DNA of 64,000 nucleotides from Comamonadaceae bacterium. Its GTDB lineage: Bacteria; Pseudomonadota; Gammaproteobacteria; Burkholderiales; Burkholderiaceae_C. Below, piece by piece: positions 47,224 to 56,808 of this stretch. The stretch covers positions 62,001 through 126,000 of the forward strand of contig CANFWH010000001.1 in NCBI GenBank assembly GCA_947450645.1. Direction: 5' to 3'. Numbering within the stretch: position 1 is the first letter of the stretch; every line of letters starts with the position of its first letter. A program made the position numbers and the translations under genes. The notes under the pieces were generated by a model. It was given only the letters and a program-made list of their open reading frames with translations. It did no database searches and had not been told where the DNA came from.

Positions 47224-48233
47224 TCAGCCGTAATTTTTCGCTCGGCGATCACCTTGCCCCAGCGTGCAATCTCAAGATTCAAATGCTTGGCCAACTCTTC
47301 GGGTGTGCTTCCAACTGACTCCGCGCCAATGGATTCAAATCTAGCCTTGATGTCTGCTTGCCTCATGGCATCTAACAACACCGTATTCATTTTCAAGACG
47401 ATGGGTTTCGGTGTACTAGCTGGCATAAACACGGCAAACCATGGTGACACCTCATAGCCCGCAATCCCTGCTTCGGCCATGGTTGGCACGTTGGGCAAGG
47501 CGCTGGATCGTTTAGCCGTTGTTAAGGCCAAGGCACGTAGTTTGCCCGACACGATGTGCGGCTTGGCCGAAGTGATGCTGTCAAACATATAGTCCACTTG
47601 TCCGCCCAGCAAATCAGTGACGGCAGGCGCACCACCTCTGTAAGGCACATGCACCATATCCACATGTGCCATCGAGGTAAACACCTCACCCGCCAAGTGA
47701 ATCGACGTGCCATTCCCAGCGGATGCATAAGTAAATTTACTTGGATTTGCTTTTGCCAAAGCAATGACTTCACTCACCGATTGCGCCGAATTTTTAACTG
47801 TGTTGGCGACCAACACGTTAGGTACCACAGCTAGCAAGCTCACGGGCGCAAAGTCTTTTACGGGATCGTAGGAGAGCTTAGGATACAAAAATCGGTTGGT
47901 TGCCATGCCGATAGATGTAATCATCATGGTGTAACCGTCACCCGCAGATTTGGCAACAAAATCCGTGCCGATATTGCCGCCAGCGCCTGCTTTGTTTTCA
48001 ATGACAACGGATTGCCCCAGACTCTGACTCACTTTGCCACCCAGCGCCCGCGCAATCACATCCATCGCGCCACCAGGTGGAAATGGCACGATCCAGCGGA
48101 TGGGCTTATTCGGCCAATCTTGTGCCGCTTGCGCCGACGAGCCACTGGTCTGCGCCTGCGCCCCAGCACAAAGCGACAACGTCATTAGCAAAGATAAAAT
48201 TTTATTTCGCAAAAAGTTCTCCGATATCCTCAA
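47220..48233 (-). CDS. Bug/TctC-family periplasmic receptor
   Basis: A 337-residue receptor with a Sec signal peptide ([16 protein letters not shown]) and the Bug core [19 protein letters not shown]. It is the last gene of the PhyH-Bug-VOC-Bug operon and overlaps the VOC gene by 32 nt. Two receptors in one four-gene operon suggest uptake of two related ligands. Ligand unknown. Confidence 0.88.
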   Translation of the reverse strand: MRISENFLRNKILSLLMTLSLCAGAQAQTSGSSAQAAQDWPNKPIRWIVPFPPGGAMDVIARALGGKVSQSLGQSVVIENKAGAGGNIGTDFVAKSAGDGYTMMITSIGMATNRFLYPKLSYDPVKDFAPVSLLAVVPNVLVANTVKNSAQSVSEVIALAKANPSKFTYASAGNGTSIHLAGEVFTSMAHVDMVHVPYRGGAPAVTDLLGGQVDYMFDSITSAKPHIVSGKLRALALTTAKRSSALPNVPTMAEAGIAGYEVSPWFAVFMPASTPKPIVLKMNTVLLDAMRQADIKARFESIGAESVGSTPEELAKHLNLEIARWGKVIAERKITAD

Positions 48234-48615
48234 ACGCCTTAAACTCTAAGGCATTACCCGATGGGTCTAAAAAAAACATCGTAGCTTGTTCGCCAACTAA
48301 GCCTTTGAAGCGCACCACAGGCTCTAATTCGAACTTGACGTTGTGCTCTCGAAGACGTTGTACTAGGGCATCAAACTGCGCCATCGTGAGCACCACGCCA
48401 AAGTGCGGCACTGGCACGTTGTGGCCATCGACATCGCTGGAAGCCTTATCCCGCTTGGCCTGCACGAGGTGCATCACAATTTGATGTCCAAAAAAATTAA
48501 AGTCAATCCAGTGCGGGGAACTACGTCCCTCGCAGCAGCCCATGACCTCGCCATAGAAGTGTCTGGCAGCCGCCAAATCATGAACGGGGAAAGCAAGATG
48601 AAAGGGTTGAATCAT
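48202..48615 (-). CDS. VOC-superfamily (glyoxalase/extradiol dioxygenase-like) protein
   Basis: A 137-residue single VOC unit pair. An N-terminal metal ligand candidate is His in [17 protein letters not shown], then [18 protein letters not shown] and the C-terminal Glu in [18 protein letters not shown] proteins use a divalent metal for isomerase, lyase or dioxygenase chemistry; the reaction here is not known. Overlaps both neighbours (4 nt and 32 nt), so it is surely cotranscribed. Confidence 0.85.
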   Translation of the reverse strand: MIQPFHLAFPVHDLAAARHFYGEVMGCCEGRSSPHWIDFNFFGHQIVMHLVQAKRDKASSDVDGHNVPVPHFGVVLTMAQFDALVQRLREHNVKFELEPVVRFKGLVGEQATMFFLDPSGNALEFKAFEDIGELFAK

Positions 48616-49622
48616 GATTTCAGCAACTCTTTGAGCTTCAATCGCTCAATGAGCATCGTCTCTTTGGCATAGGTTTGGGCGGTATATTTTTCATAATCTG
48701 CACCATCTAAATACAGCACAGGCGCATCAATTTTGTCGCAGGCTTGTTTGAACTCTGCACTCATGGTTGCCACGCGAAAGGCTTGGCGCAAGCGTGCAGT
48801 GATGGTAGGGTCTAAGTCCTTGGGCGCGCCCACGCCATTGGGCGCATCGACCACCACGTTGTAACCTGCGTCCTTTAATGTCGGCGCGTCTTTAAACCTT
48901 GCCGTGCGCTGCTCACCCCAAGTCGCCAAGAGCCGGAGCTTGCCCGCTTCCACATGCACCGCCCACGACGACGAATCCGCCAGCACGTCCACATGTCCAC
49001 CCAGCACGGCTTGCAGCGCTTCGGCGCCGCCTTTAAAGGGCACGGGCAAAAATTGAATCCCAGCAGCCAATGCGAACTCTTCCATGCCCACGTGCGTAGC
49101 CCCGCCCACGCCCGCGTGTGCATAGGTCAACTTACCAGCGTTAGCTTTTGCCTCGCGCACTAAATCTTGCAAAGTTTTGAATCGACTATTGGCCAGCACG
49201 GCAATGCCGAAGAGCTGCCCCGACGTTCGTGCCAAATACGTGATATCGCTGCGCGGATCAATCGCCACCATGCCAAGTTGTGAAAATCGCGTCACTGAAA
49301 TAGGGATTTGCCCAACCGTGTAACCATCAGGCTTAGCGGACAGCATGGCCTTGAGTCCGAGCATGCCCGAAGCACCGACTTTGTTTTCGACGGCAATCGG
49401 TTGACCCAATTCTTTGGCTGCGACAAAGCAAAGCGCACGCATAGTTTGATCGGCCGTTCCGCCCGCAGGCCAAGGACATATAAAGGTGATAGGACGCTCA
49501 GGGAAGGCTGCTGCTTGTGCCGAGTGGGTACTCGTCAAAGCCATACCCCATATGGCCTGCGAGGTCGTTGCTAGCAAGCCGTTATTAAATTGACGACGAT
49601 CCAGCCTTAATTTGTGAGCCAT
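48612..49622 (-). CDS. Bug/TctC-family periplasmic receptor with a Tat-like signal
   Basis: A 336-residue receptor. The N-terminus [17 protein letters not shown] carries a twin-arginine pattern (RRQF) before a hydrophobic stretch, so it may be exported by Tat rather than Sec. The mature core [20 protein letters not shown] is Bug-like. Placed 11 nt after the PhyH-family gene. Ligand unknown. Confidence 0.87.
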   Translation of the reverse strand: MAHKLRLDRRQFNNGLLATTSQAIWGMALTSTHSAQAAAFPERPITFICPWPAGGTADQTMRALCFVAAKELGQPIAVENKVGASGMLGLKAMLSAKPDGYTVGQIPISVTRFSQLGMVAIDPRSDITYLARTSGQLFGIAVLANSRFKTLQDLVREAKANAGKLTYAHAGVGGATHVGMEEFALAAGIQFLPVPFKGGAEALQAVLGGHVDVLADSSSWAVHVEAGKLRLLATWGEQRTARFKDAPTLKDAGYNVVVDAPNGVGAPKDLDPTITARLRQAFRVATMSAEFKQACDKIDAPVLYLDGADYEKYTAQTYAKETMLIERLKLKELLKS

Positions 49623-49633
49623 GTGTCTCTCCT

Positions 49634-50530
49634 TTATAGAGAGATTGTCGTATCTTTAAACCCAAAAAATCGCTTGCCTGCAGTTTGGTTTTCATAAATC
49701 GAACCACCGTTTTTAGCGGGCGGTAAGGGCAGTCGCACGGGCGCATCTGACCAGCGCGGCGTGATCGTCTCGTTGCCGTACAGCATGCGGCTTTTGTACT
49801 CGTCGTACGAACCCCCGTACCCGTTATGCAAACCCATGATGGGAAAGGCGTCGCCAGCAGCAACTTCATACAGCAGCAAGCCACGCGGGCGGTTCGATAA
49901 ATTTTGCGCCGAGCCATGGATGGTGCGCACATGATGGAACGAGCACGAACCCGCCGCGCCTTCGCACGCCACGGCTTTTGAAAAATCTACGCCGCACGTT
50001 TCAGGATCCATCGCGCCCGTAAAGTAACCGTCCGCGCCATGATGGTCATAGGTTTGGCCTTTGTGCGTACCTGGGATGACGTACATCGCGCCGTTCTCGA
50101 CCGTGGTGTCGTCGAGCATCACACCCACCGCCAACACGTCATCATTGGTGTGCGGATAAAACGCCCAGTCTTGATGCCACTCCACGGGGGAGCCAACACC
50201 TGGCACTTTGAGATTGAGTTTGGAGCCATACAACCGTCCACTATCACCAATCAGATCACGCAAGCAGTCAGTGAGTGCGTTGGATTTCGCAAAGTCATAA
50301 AACACAGGATGAACGGTATGCGGCTTTTTAATGCGCCGTACGAGTGGATTGGCGGCGCTATGGCCAGGCTCTAAGTCATACACGTTGTCGTGTGCTGTGA
50401 CTGTGCGCGAGCCTTCCACCAACTCAGCCAGCACGTCTTTCATGAGCTTGCAAGTGGCGGCATCCAGCACACCTGGCACGACGACGGTACCGTCTTCGCG
50501 GTATTGTTCGATTTGTTGTTGGGTCAGCAT
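49634..50530 (-). CDS. phytanoyl-CoA dioxygenase (PhyH) family protein
   Basis: A 298-residue Fe(II)/2-oxoglutarate oxygenase. The metal-binding HxD is in VEWHQDWAFYPHTN (about residue 117), VIPGTHKGQ follows, and the distal His is in FHHVRTIHGS, with Arg of RPRGLLLYEV for 2-oxoglutarate. Such enzymes hydroxylate many small molecules. First gene of an operon with two Bug receptors and a VOC protein, directly behind the palindrome at 50541-50560. Substrate unknown. Confidence 0.88.
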   Translation of the reverse strand: MLTQQQIEQYREDGTVVVPGVLDAATCKLMKDVLAELVEGSRTVTAHDNVYDLEPGHSAANPLVRRIKKPHTVHPVFYDFAKSNALTDCLRDLIGDSGRLYGSKLNLKVPGVGSPVEWHQDWAFYPHTNDDVLAVGVMLDDTTVENGAMYVIPGTHKGQTYDHHGADGYFTGAMDPETCGVDFSKAVACEGAAGSCSFHHVRTIHGSAQNLSNRPRGLLLYEVAAGDAFPIMGLHNGYGGSYDEYKSRMLYGNETITPRWSDAPVRLPLPPAKNGGSIYENQTAGKRFFGFKDTTISL

Positions 50531-50540
50531 TATTTATCCT

Positions 50541-50560
50541 TTATGTTAGCGCTAACATAA
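50541..50560. promoter_or_regulatory. perfect 20-bp palindromic operator between phyH and lacI
   Basis: TTATGTTAGCGCTAACATAA is a perfect palindrome in the 51-bp divergent region between the PhyH gene and the LacI-type gene at 50582. The core TTAGCGCTAA has the LacI/GalR shape with central CG and differs from the aldarate operator core GTAGCGCTAC by the symmetric outer base. It probably serves the local regulator for both directions. Confidence 0.85.
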
Positions 50561-50581
50561 ATCATAGCATAAAATCAAATC

Positions 50582-51604
50582 ATGCCCATTGCACACAAAA
50601 ATTCCATCAGACTGAAAGACGTTGCCGAGCTGGCTGGCGTGAACATGATGACGGTCTCGCGTGTCATCAATCAACCCAATAAGGTAGCCGAGGCCACGCG
50701 CGATAAGGTGCTGGCGGCGATTAAAAAGACGGGCTACGTTCCCAACCTCATGGCGGGCAGTTTGGCCTCAAGCAAAAGCCGCATCGTCGGTTGCATCGTT
50801 CCCACGATCGACAACTCCATCTTTGCCGAAACTGTGCGTGGCCTCACAGAGAATTTGGCGCAGGGTGGCTATCAGTTACTGCTCGGACAAAGCAACTATG
50901 ACAACGCAGTAGAAGACCAATTGGTGGCGACATTTTTAGGACGCAAAGTCGATGGCTTGGTACTCACAGGCAGCGTGCATTCTGCGATGACCACCAAGCG
51001 CCTAAGGCTTGCCAAAGTGCCCGTTGTCGAGACTTGGGACTTGCCTGAAAAACCGATCGATATGGTCGCAGGATTTTCCAACTTCGAAGCAGGCAAGGCC
51101 GTGGGAAAGTACCTGTTTGAGCAAGGCCATAAGCTGATTTGTTTTGCAGGAAGCGAAGACGCACGCTCGTCCGCTAGGCTTGCAGGCTTGCAAGCAGCGT
51201 GTGGAAAAAAGGCTGAGAAGCCAATATCCATAAGGCTTGCAGCAGGAGCATCTTTTGCAGGTGGCAGACAGGTGATTGCTGATCTAGCTCAAACGAGCTT
51301 GCAAAAACACATGCCGAGTGCCATCTTCTTTGGCAACGATGCACTGGCTGCAGGTGCTTTGATGGAATGCTTAGCTCGAGGCATCAAAGTCCCCGAACAA
51401 CTCGCCATCATGGGATTTGCTGACTTAGATATCGCTGCAAACCTAGAGCCCGCACTCTCCACCGTGCGTGTGCCCACAAGGCAGATGGGGCAAGCCGCCG
51501 CAGGCCTATTGCTCGCAAGGCTAAGCACAGAGCGGCCTGCGGGCAAGGCACTTGTGAAGATTCAAGATTTAGGCTTTGAACTCGTACTGCGGAAAAGTGC
51601 TTAA
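50582..51604 (+). CDS. LacI/GalR-family transcriptional regulator
   Basis: A 340-residue regulator. N-terminal helix-turn-helix (LKDVAELAGVNMMTVSRVIN, about 11-30) and hinge region VPNLMAGSLASSKS. The periplasmic-binding-like effector domain follows, with GFADLDIAANLEPALSTVRVP near the end. It is divergent from the PhyH operon with a palindromic operator between, so it probably controls that operon and itself. It is a paralogue of the regulator at 62157. The 3-prime end overlaps the P450 gene by 4 nt. Confidence 0.95.
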   Translation: MPIAHKNSIRLKDVAELAGVNMMTVSRVINQPNKVAEATRDKVLAAIKKTGYVPNLMAGSLASSKSRIVGCIVPTIDNSIFAETVRGLTENLAQGGYQLLLGQSNYDNAVEDQLVATFLGRKVDGLVLTGSVHSAMTTKRLRLAKVPVVETWDLPEKPIDMVAGFSNFEAGKAVGKYLFEQGHKLICFAGSEDARSSARLAGLQAACGKKAEKPISIRLAAGASFAGGRQVIADLAQTSLQKHMPSAIFFGNDALAAGALMECLARGIKVPEQLAIMGFADLDIAANLEPALSTVRVPTRQMGQAAAGLLLARLSTERPAGKALVKIQDLGFELVLRKSA

Positions 51605-52833
51605 CTGGGCAACCGCACATCTAAACGCGAAAAGCCTCTGACAAAAGACGAGTAAACCCGCGTTGGTTCGCCCATCACCTCAATCACGGGGAAGCGCTTC
51701 AATATCTCTTCCCACAAGATTTTGAGCTGCAATTCGGCGAGTCTATTGCCCACGCAGCGATGGATACCAAACCCAAATGACAAATGCTGGCGCGGCCTTG
51801 CTCGGTCGATGATGAATCGGTTCGGCTCAGGAATAGCCGCTTCGTCGCGGTTGCCAGAGATGTACCACATCGCCAATTTTTCACCTTTTTTAATTTGCTT
51901 ACCACCCAACATCGTATCGGCCAGCGCAGTACGCCGCATATAGGCTAGCGGCGTTTGCCATCTGATAATTTCAGGCACCATGCTGTCGATCAGCTTAGGG
52001 TTCGCTCGCAGCTTCGCCATCTCAGCTGGGTTGTTGTGCAGCGCCAAAATGCCGCTGGTCATGGAGTTGCGCGTGGTGTCGTTGCCACCCACTATCAAGA
52101 GCACCAAGTTGCCCATGAACTCGAGCGCGCCCATGTTGCGGGTCGCAGGACCATGCGCCAACATAGAGATGAGATCCGTGCGCGGCGGTTCATTGATGCG
52201 TTCGTTCCATAGCCGCATGAAATACGCCAGCATTTTTTTAAGTTCCGCCATCCGTACCTCGGGCTCTAGTGCATCAGGGTTATTTGATTTGAGCGAAGTC
52301 GAAATATCCGACCAATACGGCAACAACCGCCGATCTTCCAGCGGGAAATCAAACAGCGTTGCCAACATATAGGCGGTGAGTTCGATGGAGACTTTATCGA
52401 CCCAATCAAAGGGCTCATTGCGCGGCAAACTGTCCAGCACTTTGCTCGTGCGTTCACGGATCAAGCCCTCCCAGTTCATAAGGTTAGCGGGCGCCACAAT
52501 CGGTGCGACCGCCTTGCGCTGCTCGTCGTGCTTGGGTGGATCCATCGCAATGAACATTGCGAGCTGCTGCTCGTCACCCTTAGGAAAATCCATCAATGTG
52601 ATAGCAGGCTCGGAAGAAAAAATGGCGGGATTCGTGTCCACATACATGATGTCCTCGTAGCGTGTCACTGACCAGTAGTCGCCCATGCCAACGGCAGGAC
52701 TATGCCCCCAGTGCACAGGGTCTTCACGGCGCAGACGCTCAAACACCGCAAGCTCAGTGCCATTCACAAAATGCTGCGGATTGGCGGGATTGAGCGCACC
52801 AAGTGGCAGGCTGTTGATTTCATCGAGTGTCAT
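51601..52833 (-). CDS. cytochrome P450, CYP153-type
   Basis: About 410 residues from the ATG with GGAG 6 nt upstream. Motifs: MFIAMDPPKHDEQRK, I-helix LLIVGGNDTTRNS, ExxR in EIIRWQTPL and heme-binding FGFGIHRCVGNRLAELQ. The pattern is that of the CYP153 family, which hydroxylates the terminal carbon of medium-chain alkanes and related chains. It is soluble and needs a ferredoxin and a ferredoxin reductase. The ferredoxin is 24 nt upstream; a reductase gene is not in the window. Confidence 0.93.
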   Translation of the reverse strand: MTLDEINSLPLGALNPANPQHFVNGTELAVFERLRREDPVHWGHSPAVGMGDYWSVTRYEDIMYVDTNPAIFSSEPAITLMDFPKGDEQQLAMFIAMDPPKHDEQRKAVAPIVAPANLMNWEGLIRERTSKVLDSLPRNEPFDWVDKVSIELTAYMLATLFDFPLEDRRLLPYWSDISTSLKSNNPDALEPEVRMAELKKMLAYFMRLWNERINEPPRTDLISMLAHGPATRNMGALEFMGNLVLLIVGGNDTTRNSMTSGILALHNNPAEMAKLRANPKLIDSMVPEIIRWQTPLAYMRRTALADTMLGGKQIKKGEKLAMWYISGNRDEAAIPEPNRFIIDRARPRQHLSFGFGIHRCVGNRLAELQLKILWEEILKRFPVIEVMGEPTRVYSSFVRGFSRLDVRLPS

Positions 52834-52857
52834 GCTCATCTCCAATTAATGATGCAA

Positions 52858-53178
52858 TTAATGCTGCGCTTCGGGCATCGTCACGACAAGGCCATCCAGC
52901 GCTTCGGTCACGATGATTTGGCATGCCAGGCGCGAGTTGCTTCGCAGCTCTGGTGCAAAATTCAACATATCGTCTTCTTTGGCAGTTCGTACGCCCGCGC
53001 GCTCTTCCCACGCCGCATCCACAAACACATGGCACGTCGCGCAGGCGCAGTTACCACCGCAATCGCCATCAATGCCTGGCACAGCGTTATCGGTCGCTGC
53101 ACGCATGAGGTTCACTCCTACGGGCACATCCACGGTATGCTTCGTTTCGTTAAAGCCGATAAAGGTCACTTGAGGCAT
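52858..53178 (-). CDS. 2Fe-2S ferredoxin (putidaredoxin/adrenodoxin type)
   Basis: About 106 residues from the internal ATG 53178; a longer frame back to 53232 would overlap the GMC gene and lacks family similarity. Cluster ligands are CGGNCACATC (C-x5-C-x2-C) and the last Cys in SRLACQI. It is the electron donor expected for the CYP153-type P450 next to it. Confidence 0.94.
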   Translation of the reverse strand: MPQVTFIGFNETKHTVDVPVGVNLMRAATDNAVPGIDGDCGGNCACATCHVFVDAAWEERAGVRTAKEDDMLNFAPELRSNSRLACQIIVTEALDGLVVTMPEAQH

Positions 53179-53191
53179 TTGAATTTCCTTT

Positions 53192-54808
53192 TTAAGATGG
53201 GTTACGAATGAGATCAGCAGCCCGCTCGGCAATCATGATGGTGGGCGCATTGGTATTGCCACCAATCAGCGTGGGCATGATCGACGCATCGACCACGCGC
53301 AAGCCTTGTACGCCGCGCACACGAAGCTCTAAATCAACCACCGAGTCCACATCTGCGCCCATGCGGCAAGTACCGACAGGGTGATAAATCGTGTCGGCAC
53401 GATTGCGAATAAATTGCTCAATTGCGGCATCGTCGTGCGCATCAGGCTCGGGCACCAGTGGTGTCCCGCGAACGGGCGCAAAGACAGGCGATTGCATGAC
53501 AGCTTGCGAGGCTTTATAGGCACGAATCAGCACCGCCATATCACGCGGATCGCTTAGATATTGCGGATCAATCAAGGGTGCATCTTGTGCGTTCTTGCTA
53601 GCTAACCTGACCGTGCCTCGCGAATAGGGACGCAGCTGACAAGCATGAATGGCATAGCCCTGCCCCCAATGCCGCTTGCGTCCGTGGTCATCAGCTTTGG
53701 CAACCACAAAGTGCCACTGCACATCGGGTTTATCTAAAGTGGGCAAGGTGCGAATAAAGCCGCCAGACTCGGCAAAATTACTCGAGAGCATTCCTGTTTT
53801 AGTGGTTTGATAGGCCTTCCAAATTGAACGAAGCCGCGCAAGAAATCCAAAGCCCAGTCCAATTAAGTTTTTGTCGTTGTATTGCCGTGTGATCAAGCAG
53901 TCGGCGTGATCTTGCAAATTCGCACCCACGTGGGCACGATCTGCCACCACATCAATGCCCAGTGATTGCAAATGCGCCGCTGGCCCCACGCCCGATAGCA
54001 TCAATAGTTTGGGCGAACCAAACGCCCCCGCGCAGACAATCACTTCGCGCTTGGCGGTCAATGTTTGCTGAACCTCTCCCACTTGCAAAGCCACGCCAGT
54101 CGCGCGTTTCAAGCCATTGTCATCCACGAACACAATGCGCTCGGCGCTTGCGTTTTGAATGATGTGCAAGTTAGCCCGAGACTGCGCTTCCGACAAATAA
54201 GCCCGCGCCGCATTGCAGCGAACGCCCTTGTCTTGCGTCACGTGGTAGTAGCCCACACCCTCTTGGCTTGCACCATTGAAATCTGAATTTCTTGTGTAAC
54301 CGCAATCTTCTGCCGCTTTTAAAAAATACTGATTAAACGAACTAGGAGATTGCAAGTTCGAGACTTTGAGTGGCCCATTCGCACCATGCAAGTCGCCAGT
54401 CAATCCCGCCAAATTGCCTTCGCTCTTTTTGAAGTATGGCAGCACGCTTTGCCAATCCCAGCCTGTGCAGCCGCTGTCCGCAGCCCACGCGTCGTAGTCG
54501 GACGCATGACCGCGGATGTAGCACATGGCGTTAATGGAGGAGCTACCGCCCATGACTTTGCCGCGCGGCTGGTAACCACGCCTTCCATTCAAACCTACTT
54601 GCGGCACAGTTTTTAACGCCCAATTCATGCGCCTAGAGGGAACAGTGCCAATCAGAGCAGCAGGGATAGTGACCCAATTGCTGGCATCACTGCCGCCCGC
54701 TTCAATCAAAGCGACCGTGACATTCGAGTCTTCGGATAAGCGCGAAGCCATGACGCAGCCTGCCGAGCCACCACCCACGATGATGTAGTCGAATGTTGTG
54801 TTGTTCAT
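53192..54808 (-). CDS. GMC-family FAD alcohol dehydrogenase (AlkJ/BetA-like)
   Basis: A 538-residue flavoprotein. FAD motif IIVGGGSAGCVMASRL, GMC signature YQPRGKVMGGSSSINAM and the C-terminal catalytic HPVGTCRMG with the later Asn-rich GGNTNAPTIMIAE. It resembles AlkJ-type dehydrogenases that oxidise medium-chain primary alcohols, and choline dehydrogenase. In this operon it would take fatty alcohols released by the sulfatase or made by the P450 to aldehydes. Confidence 0.93.
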   Translation of the reverse strand: MNNTTFDYIIVGGGSAGCVMASRLSEDSNVTVALIEAGGSDASNWVTIPAALIGTVPSRRMNWALKTVPQVGLNGRRGYQPRGKVMGGSSSINAMCYIRGHASDYDAWAADSGCTGWDWQSVLPYFKKSEGNLAGLTGDLHGANGPLKVSNLQSPSSFNQYFLKAAEDCGYTRNSDFNGASQEGVGYYHVTQDKGVRCNAARAYLSEAQSRANLHIIQNASAERIVFVDDNGLKRATGVALQVGEVQQTLTAKREVIVCAGAFGSPKLLMLSGVGPAAHLQSLGIDVVADRAHVGANLQDHADCLITRQYNDKNLIGLGFGFLARLRSIWKAYQTTKTGMLSSNFAESGGFIRTLPTLDKPDVQWHFVVAKADDHGRKRHWGQGYAIHACQLRPYSRGTVRLASKNAQDAPLIDPQYLSDPRDMAVLIRAYKASQAVMQSPVFAPVRGTPLVPEPDAHDDAAIEQFIRNRADTIYHPVGTCRMGADVDSVVDLELRVRGVQGLRVVDASIMPTLIGGNTNAPTIMIAERAADLIRNPS

Positions 54809-54828
54809 TGCAATCCTTTACTAAAAAA

Positions 54829-56754
54829 CTATTCAGGCAAAACAGCCGCATCCACCACAGGGAAATTGCCCACAAACTTATCTAAGGTCGTGAAGAAAAC
54901 GCGAAGCAGCGTGGCATCGCCTGAGAGCTGCAACTGCCCTGCCTGCACCGCATCAGCAGGTGTCGTCTTTTGTTGAAGTACATCTTGAAGTACGGAGCGA
55001 GTGAGCTTGAGCGTGATGTTCGCCAGTGGCGCAGCATCCACGCGGATACTGTTCATGGCACCGCTATTGATTTCAATTAACCACAGTTCTTTGCTATCCG
55101 TGAAATGCCATGCCATGCTGAACGTCAATGCACCGCCCTTGGTCGCATTCCAGCGCACGGCCAGTGCATCAAATAAAAGCGCATTGCTCACCGCAGGTAA
55201 CAACGTCCCGCCCAAAACTTGCGTAAAGGGTTTGGGCGTACCGTCGCGATACTCTTTCGCGCCCAGCAAAAACGCATTGCGCCACGTCGCTGACTCGGCT
55301 TGGAAACCCATTTGTTCCATCGCCTCGGCAGCCAGCAGACGCGCCTCTTGGTGCTCGGGATGCGCATACACAGCGTGCTTCATCACCTCTGCCACCCAGC
55401 GGTATTCACCGCGCTCTAGGTCGGCTCTGGCACGCGCGAGCACCGCTTCGATGCCGCCCATGTATTCAATCGTTTTTTTAGCAGCTGGCACGGGTGGCAA
55501 CGCGTGCAAATTTGCTGGATGCGCGTCGTACCAACTCAAATACCGTTGATAAACCGCTTTCACGTTATGCGACAGGCTGCCGTAATAGCCTCGCGCGTGC
55601 CAAAGCTTACCGAGGGATTTAGGCATACGCAACTCTTCAGCAATCTCGGCAGGCTTCAAACCATGATTCATCATCCGCACTGTTTGGTCGTGAATCACGC
55701 GGTACATGTCACGCTGCTCAGTCAAAAATTGTTTAACGCGTTCTGTATCCCACGTTGGCCAATGGTGCTGCGCCATCAGCACATCCACGCGATCTGCGTA
55801 ATGGTGCAATGCGTGATTGAGGTACTTACTCCACGCCAAGCTATCCCGCACTTGCGCTCCACGCAGAGGGCACAGGTTGTGCATCAAGTGATTGGTGTTC
55901 TCTGCCATATTGAGCGCGCGCAAACCCGGAAAGAAAAAATGCATCTCGCTCGGCGCTTCGCTATCGGGCGCAAGCTGAAACTCAATCGCCACACCATCAA
56001 TCACATGCGACTCAAAAGGCTCGCTAATCGTTTGCGTTGGGGCAATCAAACCGGGCTGCGCCTTGGGCAGGTTTTTGCCAAGACCCGAATCCACCTGACC
56101 CGCCACCCCCACAGGCAAGGTGTGACCAAATTGAAACTGCGCACGGCGTGCCATGGCCACACCCGCAATGACGTTTTCGGCCACGGCGTGATGCATAAAG
56201 CCTGCGGGCGCAATCACATTCACTTTGCCCGCCAGCACATCTACCTCTTCTACTAAACCACGCACACCACCAAAATGATCTCCGTGACTGTGGCTATACA
56301 TCACGGTATGCAAAGGGCGTTTGTGATCGGGGTCGCGGTGCTGGCGGTATAGCGCCAGCGCAGCAGCAGCCGTATCAGCGCAAGACAGGGCGTCCAGCGC
56401 CAGCAAGCCCGTATCGCCTTCAATAAAAGTGATGTTGGCAATATCAAATCCACGCACTTGATAGATGCGGTCGGTGACTTTAAAGAGCCCGTGATTCAGA
56501 TTGAGTCGTGCTTGCCGCCAGAGGCTTGGATTGACCGTAGACGCAGGCGTTTCATCGCTTAAAAAAGTATAAGAGCGATGACTCCAAACCGCTTGTCCAG
56601 CAAGTGGGCCATCGCCGCTGCGCAGCACTTCAGCGTGCTCTATCGTGCCGACGAAGCCCCGCTTGGCATCTTCAAAATCCTGCCCATCCTCGTAGGGCAG
56701 CTCTTGCTGTACCAAGCGATGAAAGTTGAGTGTGGAGCCGTAGGCTGTATTCAT
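54829..56754 (-). CDS. SdsA1-type alkylsulfatase (metallo-beta-lactamase fold)
   Basis: A 641-residue class III sulfatase. The zinc motif YSHSHGDHFGG (about 153-163) begins the MBL domain; further ligands are suggested by HHAVAENV and the AENTNHLMHNL segment. A helical dimerisation domain (about 340-500, LLAAEAMEQMGF) and a C-terminal SCP2-like lipid-binding domain (about 510-641) follow. It hydrolyses primary alkyl sulfates such as dodecyl sulfate to alcohol and sulfate. No signal peptide is seen, unlike secreted SdsA1, so it should act in the cytoplasm. It is 20 nt upstream of the GMC gene. Confidence 0.92.
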   Translation of the reverse strand: MNTAYGSTLNFHRLVQQELPYEDGQDFEDAKRGFVGTIEHAEVLRSGDGPLAGQAVWSHRSYTFLSDETPASTVNPSLWRQARLNLNHGLFKVTDRIYQVRGFDIANITFIEGDTGLLALDALSCADTAAAALALYRQHRDPDHKRPLHTVMYSHSHGDHFGGVRGLVEEVDVLAGKVNVIAPAGFMHHAVAENVIAGVAMARRAQFQFGHTLPVGVAGQVDSGLGKNLPKAQPGLIAPTQTISEPFESHVIDGVAIEFQLAPDSEAPSEMHFFFPGLRALNMAENTNHLMHNLCPLRGAQVRDSLAWSKYLNHALHHYADRVDVLMAQHHWPTWDTERVKQFLTEQRDMYRVIHDQTVRMMNHGLKPAEIAEELRMPKSLGKLWHARGYYGSLSHNVKAVYQRYLSWYDAHPANLHALPPVPAAKKTIEYMGGIEAVLARARADLERGEYRWVAEVMKHAVYAHPEHQEARLLAAEAMEQMGFQAESATWRNAFLLGAKEYRDGTPKPFTQVLGGTLLPAVSNALLFDALAVRWNATKGGALTFSMAWHFTDSKELWLIEINSGAMNSIRVDAAPLANITLKLTRSVLQDVLQQKTTPADAVQAGQLQLSGDATLLRVFFTTLDKFVGNFPVVDAAVLPE

Positions 56755-56808
56755 GCCTCATCCTACCCAAACCCACACCCCTATTTCTTAGGGGATTACC
56801 CGCTAGAT

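Noticed and set aside
55504-56256. Long plus-strand frame opposite the alkylsulfatase
   Set aside because: Antisense shadow of a confidently identified gene; no ribosome site or family match.
56778-56794. Hairpin CCCCTA-TTTCT-TAGGGG between the Bug gene and the alkylsulfatase
   Set aside because: Short stem without a U-tract on either strand; not enough to call a terminator, though weak attenuation cannot be excluded.
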